Below are positions 1 through 9,711 of a DNA stretch of 64,000 nucleotides, in pieces. Source of the stretch: Erythroxylum novogranatense (taxonomy: Eukaryota; Streptophyta; Magnoliopsida; Malpighiales; Erythroxylaceae); assembly GCA_029891385.1 (NCBI GenBank), contig CM057227.1:62683567-62747566 (forward strand), given 5' to 3'. The notes beneath the pieces are model-generated. The model was not told the DNA's origin and made no database searches. It was given only the letters and a program-made list of their open reading frames with translations. A program made the translations under genes and the position numbers. Numbering within the stretch: position 1 is the stretch's first letter; the number at the start of each line of letters is the position of its first letter.

Positions 1-150
1 AGTCATCCTCAAAATTCAACCCAGCTGACCGACCTATGAGCCATCGCTTCTCCTGCCAGCACGCTCGCACGGTAAGAAAAGGCTATCTCCGGAGCTAGGG
101 GTCTACTCTATCGATCCTGAAAAATTAGATGCAATTTTGGGTGAGTTTGC
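1..150 (-). mobile_element. T2-family gypsy LTR, 3' part (split by copia insertion)
   Basis: Read on the minus strand this matches the 3' part of the LTR at 28840-33658 and, more distantly, the tail of the gypsy-A LTR near 26440-26590: an acceptor-like TTTTTCAG (complement at about 116-124) followed by the same GA-rich tail. It continues across the copia insertion at 9712. The duplicated target TTTGC (146-150 and 9712-9716) proves that both flanks were once joined. The true LTR end lies left of the window, so it cannot be said whether this is a solo LTR or part of a complete element. Confidence 0.8.
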
Positions 151-1985
151 TGTAGGAAAATCCTGGGGTAGGCATCACATGCCCACAGTGCGGAATTTAA
201 AATTTTGAGTCCCGGGACATTCCCGAAAGCCAGGATCCATGTGTAAGTACAAACAATCAAACCATAACGACCAAAGGAGACCGTCTCTAACGGTATCCAC
301 GCAGAGGTCATAAAACCTAACCGGGACAAACTCTTTTGACCCAGGAATAGTTAGACTAAAGAAAAGAGTGCTAGCTCTTACCTTAGCCTTGGAGAGCAAA
401 TGAGATGAACTTGGTGGAGCCTTGGAGAAGTAGAAGCAATCTTGAGAGGATGAGAGGAAGAAGGCGAAAATCAAATTTTCCAAGCTTAACCTTTAAACTT
501 TCGACTCTTCTCTCTTCATCACCGTGCAAGCCTTCTTTCATACCTTCTTCTCTGTATATTTAACACTTAAAACACATATGAAGGCATGGTGGATGGCTCA
601 TCCACGTAGGAGGCATAAAAATGCCTTAAAATGCTAAATAATGATGAAGTTTGACTTTTCAAACTTACATCTCTTCTCCATTTAATGGCTTCCACGAATT
701 CAACATAAATATATATAATTAATTAATTTTTAATTAATTAATTAATATATATATATTTGCTGAAAAGGTCCATCAACTGGGTCGGTCCTACCGCCGCCAG
801 CCCCGCCGCTGAAAAATCACCAGAAACGGTTTTCAACAATGTCGATGTCGCGATCTCATCGACATATCCCAATCTCATCGGGATCCATTTAATCCTATTG
901 CTATCCAGATATCGGATCTCTCTCAAACTATTTTACTGATTCTCCGAGTCACTCTTATCGTGTGACCCATTAGGTTCCGGTTATGTTGGCCACTTAGATT
1001 AACACTTAATCCGAGCAAGTCATGAGCGGTATCTAGCAACACATCACGACCCCAATTGACCGGAAAGTAATTGGTTTGACTAATGAAACCATATCACGAA
1101 CCCTTTCATAGACAATTACCGTGCAATTCGTCCTTTCACCATGCTATACCCCACTTGGTTTGAGTATGGGCAATGTGTCAACTCTTACTAGACCGATCGA
1201 TCAAATCTAGTCCAAGTGTAATCGGTTTTAGTCTAGGACTCATTACTTTATATGTCCATGAAGACCATCTTCATGACATATGTATGCTCGGCCAGAGACT
1301 TCAAAGTAATGATCCCGATAAGAGGCCATGGGTATCTCTTCGCTATCACGTAGTGGTGAATCCTCTATTGGCTACTCAATTACCTTCAATACCTCAAGTT
1401 GCACCCAATCACCACCCTATGAGCGACCTCCGAAAGGCAACAAGGAATGGAGTCAAAGTACGTAATCAAGACTCAAGATATCCTTGAGTACCTCAAGTCT
1501 AAGGATACTTGCGCCATTGCTATGATGAGATTATCACCGACATTTGTATAGACATCCATGTGATGATCTCATAGCAGGTCATCCAATGTACTTACTACCA
1601 CTAGTAAGCATCCACATGTCAAATCCAAATATCTCAATATTTACAGCTTTTACGAGATCCACCGCTGATCCAATCAAGGAGTTTGACATGTCTTAGTCTA
1701 TCCAGATTAACGATGTCCATCTCATTAATCCTATGACTAGGATAATTTAGATATTGACATAATTGCACATGATAGGAATCTCAATAGTATGATCACATCA
1801 TAATTTCCTTCATGCTATGTCATGTATCGTGGACTTCATTAATTTGATTAAAGATCATTATCAATTCATAATAAAATGAATATCAAATAAATGAAATATG
1901 TCTTGCTTTATTTATTCATAAAGTCTCATACATGACTATGAACAAAATGCGCTAAAGGGATTGCCTTTAGGGCACTACTCTAACA
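151..1985 (-). repeat. Copia left LTR (3' LTR of minus-strand element)
   Basis: An LTR of 1835 bp, from TGTAGGAAAATCC to CTACTCTAACA, matching 7879-9711 along its length. On the minus strand it opens TGTTAGAGTAG. It has an AT-rich TTAATTAA/TATATA tract (about 710-757) and a GGTAAGAGC donor-like site (complement near 374-385). It differs from the other LTR by many 1-5 bp changes plus a 20-odd bp segment (about 381-403) absent from the right copy. It would supply the 3' end of the transcript. Confidence 0.92.
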
Positions 1986-1999
1986 ATCTCCCACTTGAC
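1986..1999 (-). other. Polypurine tract of the copia element
   Basis: The complement reads AAGTGGGAGAT directly against the LTR, the expected place for the plus-strand DNA primer. Just upstream on the minus strand the last pol codons end in a Gly-Asp-Trp-Leu-stop pattern, which supports the boundary. Confidence 0.8.
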
Positions 2000-2002
2000 C
2001 TA

Positions 2003-2760
2003 AAGCCAATCGCCTTGGTATCTAATACCATAAGCGAGTACATGAGAATCAAAATTCTTTTGTGGCAATGGTTTTGTCAACGGATCGACAATGTTGTGCT
2101 CGTGGAATTCTCTATCGTGACATCACCCCGCCGAATGATCTCCGAATCAAATGGTATCGGTGAGTACGTGTTTGGATCGTTGATGAGACCTTGGCTCCTT
2201 TGCTCGCAAGAATAGCCCCAAAGTTGTCACAATACAATCAGATGGGTCCATCACAAATAGGAACCACACCAAGTTCGAAATGAACTTCGATCCAAACCGC
2301 CTTTTCTTTGCGCCTAACGCGCAATGTACTCGCCTCAATCGTTGAATCGCAATGCGTCTCTGTTTGGAACTCTTCCAACCGATCGCTCCGCCATTTAGTG
2401 TGAAAACATAACCTGATTGGGACCCGAGTCGCCCTTATCGATTGAAAACGGCATCCAGATGCCGCCACTGAGACTTCCATCTCCATATATCAAGAAAACA
2501 TCCTTAGTTCTTCACAAGTACTTTAGATATTCTCGACACCACCCAAAGGACCCTCACCAGATCCGATTGGTATCTCGCCAGAATACTTACAAGATATGAT
2601 ACATCGGGTCTCGTACATAGCATTGCGTACATAATAGATCCTACTGCAGACGATATGGGATCATATTCATACGCATCCTCTCATCCCTGTGTCTTAGGAC
2701 ACATGGACTTCGAGAGTGTTATCCCATGAGTAATGGGAAGAAACCCTCTCTTGGATTGCT
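2003..2760 (-). pseudogene. Copia RNase H domain and pol C-terminus, frameshifted
   Basis: On the minus strand, pieces in different frames match the end of copia pol in order: a Gly-Ser-Ile-Met-Tyr-Ala-Met-Leu-Cys-Thr-Arg-Pro-Asp-Val-Ser-Tyr stretch (near 2605-2640), Ser-Gly-Tyr-Val-Phe with Ser-Trp-Lys-Ser-Ser-Lys-Gln-like residues (near 2370-2420), and Lys-Glu-Pro-Arg-Ser-His-Gln-Arg-Ser-Lys-His-Val-Leu (near 2165-2205). RNase H would degrade the RNA strand during cDNA synthesis. No frame stays open across the domain, so it cannot be active as written; some breaks may be consensus errors. Confidence 0.8.
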
Positions 2761-2879
2761 CCATGCTAAACCTCTTTAGCACCTTGTCTATGTCGCTGAC
2801 CGTGAAAGACCAAGCAACCTCTTCGATCTATCTCTATAAATCTTTATCCCAAGGATATAAGTTGCTTCTCCAAGGTCTT

Positions 2880-3545
2880 TCATGGCAAATTGTTTGGACA
2901 ACCAAATTTTCTTGATTGCGAGATTGAGACATCGTTTCCTAGCAACAATATGTCATCTACATATAACACAAGGAATACGATCGCAGTTCCATTAACCTTC
3001 TTGTACACACAGTGTTCATCCGGATTTTGTGAGAAACCAAACTCTTTGATTGTCTCATCAAAACGGATATTCCAACTCCTGGATGCTTGCTTCAATCCAT
3101 AAATGGATTTCTGAAGCTTGCATACCTTTTCGCCATCTGCGGAAATGAAGCCCTCAGGTTGTGTCATGTACACATCCTCAGCTAGATTTCCATTCAGGAA
3201 AGCTGTCTTCACATCCATTTGCCATATCTCATAATCATAATGAGCGGCAATGGCTAGGAGTATCCTAATGGATTTAAGCATTGCTACTGGACTGAAGGTC
3301 TCATCATAGTCAACTCCTTGTCTTTGACGAAAGCCTTTAGCCACAAGCCTCGCTTTATAGGTAATCACATTACCATCCATGTCGGTTTTCTTCTTGAAAA
3401 CCCATTTGCACCCTATAGGTTTTATCCTTCAGTGCATCAACCAAAGTCCATACTTGGTTTTCGTACATGGAATCCATTTCGATTTCATGGCACGAAGCCA
3501 TTTTTCGACTCAACTCTTCGTAACCTCTTCATAGGTGGTAGGCTC
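2880..3545 (-). pseudogene. Copia reverse transcriptase
   Basis: The 166-residue open segment starts in the finger region (Lys-Ala-Arg-Leu-Val-Ala-Lys-Gly-Phe) and carries the copia palm motifs, including Gln-Met-Asp-Val-Lys-Thr-Ala-Phe-Leu-Asn-Gly, Tyr-Gly-Leu-Lys-Gln-Ala-Ser-Arg and an intact Tyr-Val-Asp-Asp catalytic box (complement of 2952-2963). The Lys-Trp-Val-Phe-Lys-Lys-Lys block just upstream is in the same broken polyprotein, with breaks around 3440-3500. The frame is lost after the catalytic box near 2880-2930. The catalytic aspartates remain, but the protein would be truncated. Confidence 0.9.
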
Positions 3546-3993
3546 ATCATCCTCTATGAGCAATACGTCATTCTGCTCACTCACGAAATCCATATCTCTC
3601 GGAACAGTAACGTATCCTACTTGACCTACGACTTTCGTGTGTAGTAGAAGGTTGAATGCTACCTCATCTGCATGAGTTACAGCCAGTTTCACGCATTGAT
3701 TCTGCGTCGTCCGAGCATCTTGAACTTCTTCAAGTTCAACTTTGCTCCCACCGCCCTCTTTTAAAGAAACTCTTTCTCTAAAGACAGCATGCATCAAAAC
3801 AAACACCTTTTGTTCCTCAAAGAAAGTAGAATTGATATCCTCTTGTTTCTTTAGATATCCTACGAACAAACACTTGTCGATTTTGCTTCAAGCTTATCTC
3901 GACCGTGTCCGCTTCACATAAGCGTGACGACCCCATACTTTCAAATAAGAAAGATAAGGTTTCTTGTTAGTCCACATCTCATATGGAGTAACA
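3510..3993 (-). pseudogene. Copia pol linker between integrase and RT
   Basis: A minus-strand open segment at 3510-3869 and the broken stretch to 3993 form the poorly conserved linker between integrase and RT. The visible Val-Trp-Gly-Arg-His-Ala-Tyr-Val-Lys-like residues (about 3915-3950) belong to the integrase C-terminal region. The acidic Asp-Glu-Pro-Thr-Thr-Tyr-Glu-Glu-Val stretch leads into RT. A stop and frame change near 3895 separate it from integrase. Confidence 0.65.
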
Positions 3994-4560
3994 TCAATCG
4001 CTTTGATGGAACTCGCTTAACAAGTAAACAATTGCCTCAAGTGCATACCCCCAAAAGGATTTTGGCAATTGTGCAAAGCCCATCATTGATCGTACCATGT
4101 CCAACAAGGTTCGATTTCTCCTTTCTGCCACACCATTATGCTGTGGTGTGTAAGGAGGGGTCCACTGAGATAAAATCCCATTATCTCTGAGATAATCCAA
4201 AAACTCTTGGTCTAAGTATTCACCACCACGATCGGATCGTAATGTTTTGATACTTTTACCAAGTTGTTTTTCTACTTCATTTCTGAATTGTTTGAACTTT
4301 TCAAACGCTTCAGATTTGTATCTCATCATATACAGATACCCATATCGAGAATAATCATCGATAAAGGTAATGAAGTAACGGCAACCACTTCTGGCATGGA
4401 TGGACATCGGACCACATACATCTGAATGTATTAGGTCTAATAATCCAATCGCTTCGCTCACCCTTTCCCTTAAAGGTAACTTAGTCATCTTGCCTAATAA
4501 ACAAGATTCACATGTGTCATATGATTCATAATCGAATGACCCTAAACTTCCACTCTTGTG
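3994..4560 (-). pseudogene. Copia integrase core
   Basis: A 164-residue minus-strand open segment has all three catalytic acidic residues of the retroviral integrase fold: Asp in His-Ser-Asp-Val-Cys-Gly-Pro, Asp in Arg-Ser-Asp-Arg-Gly-Gly-Glu-Tyr, and Glu in Gly-Val-Ala-Glu-Arg-Arg-Asn-Arg-Thr. Its Asp-to-Glu spacing is normal for copia. The enzyme would insert cDNA with 5-bp target duplication, matching the TTTGC repeat here. The frame breaks on both sides, so only the core survives as an open unit. Confidence 0.88.
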
Positions 4561-5060
4561 GAGCTTAGCGATCGTCTCTCATTTATATGGCCAAGCGCAT
4601 AATGCCATAAGTAAGTTGATTTTAAATTATCTCTTTTATGTCTTTTAGCGTCATTGATATTCATAACCGGATGTGACATATCTAATATGTAAATACCATT
4701 GCATAATGTACCAAGACCATAAAGCATTCCATTTGAGCTAATAGAACAACCATTGTTACCAAAAGACAAATGGAAACCAAATCTATTTAAACAAGAAATG
4801 ATAATATGTTCTTTGTTAACACGGTACAAAATAACAATCATCCAAGTTAAGTACAAGCCCACTAGGGGTGACAAAACATAAGTCCCTACGGCTAATGCAG
4901 CAACTCTTGCTCCATTGCCAACACGCAGTCCATTTCTCCCTTTATGAGTCGCCATCGTCCTCGAGGCCTCGTGATATCATTACATATGTGTGAGCCACAA
5001 ACGGTATCTAATACCCATATGTTATGATCGAAATGATTAACCTCAATGACAAACATACCA
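4542..5060 (-). pseudogene. Copia protease remnant and gag-pre-integrase domain
   Basis: The minus strand reads Trp-Val-Leu-Asp-Thr-Val-Cys-Gly-Ser-His-Ile-Cys-Asn-Asp (near 4985-5030), the copia protease active site, but with Val where Asp-Thr-Gly or Asp-Ser-Gly is expected. Downstream, Leu-Trp-His-Tyr-Ala-Leu-Gly-His-Ile-Asn-Glu-Arg-Arg (near 4555-4600) is the zinc-binding gag-pre-integrase block. The missing glycine and the frame changes predict no activity. Confidence 0.78.
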
Positions 5061-5882
5061 GAAGAAGTCGAGGCAACGATGCCTTCTTCTTCTTCGATTC
5101 TCCAGATAAACTTTGCGATTCGCCTCCAATGACCGGTCTTACCGCAATGGAAGCAGGTACCTTTTGGTGCAGTCTCTTTGGTCTTCTTCTTGCCTTTCGC
5201 TGCACTTCCTTTCAGCTTCTGAGCCTTCTTCTTCTTCTGTTTCCTTTTCTTGGAACCAGAGGAAGAAGAATCCACCAATAAGAACGCCTTGCTATCTTGC
5301 TGACAAATTGTTCTCATTGCCTCGAGCAGATTGATCACTCGAGAATTGTGGTGGATATTTGGTTCATTCGATAGTTCAACACAAACTGTGAATAACTATC
5401 TGACAAACCAACAAGAATTAAGTCTATACTTAACTCGCAATCCATCACAAAACCTAAGACGGCCAACCTCTCAATATAGCCATTCATCTTCAATGCATAT
5501 TACACTGCAGATGAACCAGAGTCATCTTCGTTGTAAAGAGCAACCTCGAGGTCTCGAACTGCTCGGACCGTGCTTGCTCATCAAACAACTCTCTAAGATG
5601 AAACACTATCGTGTGAGCATCCATAGACTCGTCTTTACTCGCAAATCGGTGACATCGATGCAAGCATAATGCAGGTAGCTATGTCACCGCCTTTTAGATG
5701 CTTATTTATATGCCTTCCGATCATCATCGAAGCTCCTTCAGAAGTGGATCCTAAGCGAAAATCAAGGATATATCCTAGATCCTCGGATCGAGAACAATTT
5801 TCAGATTCCGCACCAATCAAAAAATTTGGTCCAGATTAATTTGTTTGAGTCCATTAGAGCGAAGATTCACACTAGTCGACAT
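4892..5882 (-). pseudogene. Copia gag with CCHC zinc knuckle, frameshifted
   Basis: The likely start is the ATG complementary to 5880-5882, opening Met-Ser-Thr-Ser-Val-Asn-Leu-Arg-Ser as in plant copia gag. Gag pieces follow in several frames (e.g. Phe-His-Leu-Arg-Glu-Leu-Phe-Asp-Glu-Gln-Ala-Arg near 5560-5600). The 3' part (4892-5338) is open and carries a lysine-rich stretch and Cys-Phe-His-Cys-Gly-Lys-Thr-Gly-His-Trp, the start of a CCHC knuckle whose last cysteine is lost at a frame change. Gag would form the virus-like particle; as written it cannot be made. Confidence 0.8.
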
Positions 5883-7863
5883 CTTCAACCAACCTAAACA
5901 TAGAGAGAGAGAAAGTTATAATAGAATTAAATGTATGCTCATAAGGACTTAAATGACATACATATGGCTCCCACTAGTTTCAATAGAATCCATAACCCTC
6001 ATCATGAATCCAAAAACAAAATGGCACAATGACCTAGTGGGTCGATATCCGACATTGCTAAGAATGACCTCGAGGTTAGCTCAACAAGTCACCTTAGGTC
6101 AATCGGTAGGTATCGGTCATACCAATTGCATCTCTAATGCAACTATCGCCCGATCTATCAACAATTGATGTATGCACATACATTGGGTTATCAACACTTG
6201 ATACGCGCATATCCAAGTACACTACCCAACTTCGCCTCTCCACGCCGACCTTGAGGTTAGCTCAACAAATTAACGCTTCTAGGAAAACCGACCCATTAAT
6301 CTGAAAATCATATTTTCATGGTTTGAACATATTCGTATAGAGTGAGCTTGAGGTTAGCTCAACAACCCAACCCTATAAGAACTCTGGTTCTTACCATATT
6401 AATGGAAGGCGTTAGTTTTCATATTTTAAGTGAGGGATTTTAGGTCTCATCTTTCTAATCTCATCCAAGGATCATAGTCACCATGACTATATGGTTTGAT
6501 TTAAGGCATTGCATCAATCACATTGAATTTATACCGAAAATCACCCATCATCCCACCAAGGCATGATATAAGTCGACTTGTATATGTATAAGTCGAGTTA
6601 TAGCTCTGTATAAGTCGACTTATGCATGTGTAAGTCGACTTGTGCATCTCAACATCTAACAAGTCGACTTGTACCATCAGGCAAGTCGACTTATTAATCT
6701 GAGGCACCAAACAAGTCGACTTATGAACATATAAGTCATTGTTCATTTGTGCATTTGGAATTGCTATCTAATCGGCTAATTCTCAATCCAGTCATTTCCA
6801 ATTCACAACACCAATATAACAAGTATATAAACCTTTATATTAATGTGCTAATGAAACATTTTCATCAACTCATGCATGCCATATAGTCTAACTATATATG
6901 AAAACCTTGAAACCGATTAATCCACCATTAATCACTAGATTTCCACATAATTCAAGGACACCAAATAATCATGCTAAGTATCTCTAGGTAGGCTACACGT
7001 TATCAAGATTACTCCGGCACTTGTCACAAAAATTGTGACGGCCAAAATAACCAAGATAACGGAATAAGCTAACGAGACGCTAAAGTGACCTATTCGATAT
7101 CCAAAAATTATTGGAAACCTAAATTCAAGAATCTCAACTTGGAATGCATACCACATCAATATAACACATTTTTAATCACTATAAAAATGATTCATGGCAT
7201 TGGAACAGAAAATAACACAACCAATCATTCCAAACAAAATAGACCCAGCAACTTTCTCAAAACTGCTAAGCTCAACATTTTGCTCAAAATGACCATTTAA
7301 ACACTTTCAATAAATACTGAGAAAATTACAGAGGTTAAAACATGTTCCCAAAATGCTCCATGAATTTTTCCAGGATTTATTTCCCACAAAAACTCATTGA
7401 ACCTCAGCAATCTAGCCGAACCAGAATCTGTGTTCTCCAACACAGACATTCCCAACAGCACACAAGAAATTCGTAAATAAATAGTAAATCACCTTGAAAA
7501 CAATTTTCCATCCACAGAGACATTCAAAAACATCTTAGGGACATGTCGGTGAAAACCAATCCGAAAAACAATTTTTCTAGAATTTCTTCTCGAATTTACA
7601 AGTATACCTGTTTCAGAAACGTTCAACAAGACAGTATCCGAAACTTAGGGAATTAAATTAGCAAAACCATATCAATCGACATCGATAAATTCTCATCTTT
7701 CACAAACATATTCTATAACATGTTATGAACAATTCTGAGCAAGAAAGTTCGAAAACATGCATCTCTATACTGATTCGAAATTCACACAAATAACATGCAT
7801 CAGCAGCTCAATCACTAAGGAACTCCGACCTAGTTATCATTTTAACTGTTTATACAACACAAG
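5883..7863 (-). other. Copia 5' leader, about 2 kb
   Basis: No convincing coding sequence lies between the primer site and gag. It contains a CTTGAGGTTAGCTCAACAA-like stretch repeated at about 6068-6090, 6250-6270 and 6346-6368, and a cluster of AAGTCGACTT palindromes (6569-6738). The stretch 6890-7863 matches 30090-31070, the leader of the truncated sister copy. Confidence 0.75.
6569..6738. repeat. AAGTCGACTT palindrome cluster
   Basis: Six exact copies of the 10-bp palindrome AAGTCGACTT and one variant (AAGTCGAGTT) occur in about 170 bp, spaced roughly 20-30 bp by unrelated sequence. The array lies in the copia leader, upstream of gag. The spacers do not repeat, so this is not a simple tandem repeat. 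Confidence 0.85.
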
Positions 7864-7877
7864 TGGCTCTGATACCA
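7864..7877 (-). other. Primer binding site (initiator tRNA-Met)
   Basis: The complement reads TGGTATCAGAGCCA, one base from the LTR. This is the standard plant primer site matching the 3' end of initiator tRNA-Met, and it fixes the element's orientation as minus. Confidence 0.93.
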
Positions 7878-7878
7878 C

Positions 7879-9711
7879 TGTAGGAAAATCCCAGGGTAGG
7901 CATCACATGCCCACAGTGCGGAATTTAAAATTTTGAGTCCCGGGACATTCCCGAAAGCCAGGATCCATGTGTAAGTACAAACAATCAAACCATAACGACC
8001 AAAGGAGACCGTCTCTAACGGTATCCACGCAGAGGTCGGAAAACCTAACCGGGACAAACTCTTTTGACCCGGGAATAGCTAGACTAAAGAAAAGAGTGCT
8101 AGCTCTTACCTGAACTTGGTGAAGCCTTGGAGAAGTAGAAGCAATCTTGAGAGGATGAGAGGAAGAAGGTGAAAATCAAATTTTCCAAGCTTAACCTTTA
8201 AACTTTCGACTCTTCTCTCTTCATCACCGTGCAAGCCTTCTTTCATACCTTCTTCTCTGTATATTTAACACTTAAAACACATATGAAGGCATGGTGGATG
8301 GCTCATCCACGTAGGAGGCATAAAAATGCCTTAAAATGCTAAATAATGATGAAGTTTGACTTTTCAAACTTACATCTCTTCTCCATTTAATGGCTTCCAC
8401 GAAATTCAACATAAATAAATATAATTAATTAATTTTTAATTAATTAATAAATATATATATATTTGCTGAAGAGGTCCAGTCAAACTGGGGTCGGTCCTAT
8501 CGGCCTGCCGGGCCCCGCCGGCGAAAAATCACCAGAAACGGTTTTCAGCAATGTCGATGTCGCGATCTCATCGGGACATATCCCAATCTCATCGGGATCC
8601 ATTTAATCCTATTGCTCTCCAGATATCGGATCTCTGTCCGAAACTATTTTACTGATTCTCCGAGTCACTCTTATCGTGTGACCCATTAGGTTCCGGTTAT
8701 GTTGGCCACTTAGATTAACACTTAATCTGAGCAAGTCATGAGCGGTATCTAGCAACACATCACGACCCCCAATTGACCGGAAAGTAATTGGTTTGACTAA
8801 TGAAACCATATCACGAACCCTTTCATAGACAATTCTTGTGCAATTCGTCCTTTCACCATGCTATACCCCACTTGGTTTGAGTATGGGCAATGTGTCAACT
8901 CTTACTAGACCGATCGATCAAATCTAGTCCAAGTGTAATCGCTTCTCGCCCTAGGACTCATTACTTTATATGTCCATGAAGATCATCTTCATGACATATG
9001 TATGCTCCGGCGCCAGAGACTTCAAAGTAATGATCCTGATAAGAGGCCATGGGTATCTCTTCTGCTATCACAGAAGTGGTGAATCCTCTATTGGCTACTC
9101 AATTACCTTCGAATACCTCAAGTCGCACTCCAATCACCACCCTATGAGCGACCTCTCGAAAGGCAACAAGGAATGGAGTCAAAGTACAGAATCAGTACCC
9201 AAGATATCCTTGAGTACCTCAAGTCTAAGGATACTTGCACCATTGCTATGATGAGATTATCACTGACATTTGTATAGGACATCCATGTGATGATCTCATA
9301 GCAGGTCATCCAATGTACTTACTACCACTAGTAAGCATCCACATGTCAAATCCAAATATCTCAATATTTACGCTTTACGAGATCCACCGCTTGATCCAAT
9401 CAAGGAGTTTGACATGTGCTAGTCTATCCGGATTAACGATGTCCATCTCATTAATCCTATGACTAGGATAATTTAGATATTGACATAATTGCACATGATA
9501 GGAATCTCAATAGTATGATCACATCATAATTTCCTTCATGCTATGTCATGTATCAGGGACTTCATTAATTTGATTAAAGATCATTATCAATTCATAATAA
9601 AATGAATATCAAATAAATGAAATATGCCTTGCTTTATTTATTCATAAAGTCTGTACATGACTATGAACAAAATGCGCTAAAGGGGATTGCCTTTAGGGCA
9701 CTACTCTAACA
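7879..9711 (-). repeat. Copia right LTR (5' LTR of minus-strand element)
   Basis: An LTR of 1833 bp with the same TGTAGG...TAACA ends as 151-1985, next to the primer site and followed by the duplication TTTGC (9712-9716). It would carry the promoter. A weak AT-rich TATA-like stretch (complement near 8258-8272) precedes the CT/GA-rich start-site region. It keeps several short CAG, CTG and CCGG blocks that are altered in the left LTR. Confidence 0.92.

Larger units (their letters stand above)
151..9711 (-). mobile_element. Complete but defective Ty1/copia retrotransposon
   Basis: Two long terminal repeats (151-1985 and 7879-9711) share TG...CA ends and flank an internal region of about 5.9 kb. 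On the minus strand it reads leader, gag with zinc knuckle, protease, integrase, reverse transcriptase and RNase H, the Ty1/copia order. The primer site (7864-7877) pairs with initiator tRNA-Met and a purine tract abuts the left LTR. The 5-bp duplication TTTGC at 146-150 and 9712-9716 marks a single clean insertion into a T2 gypsy LTR. RT and RNase H motifs look Tork/TAR-like; the lineage is inferred from memory. Frameshifts and stops in gag, protease, pol linker and RNase H make it non-autonomous. A truncated copy lies at about 30090-32875 and a solo LTR at 60944-62762. Confidence 0.93.
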
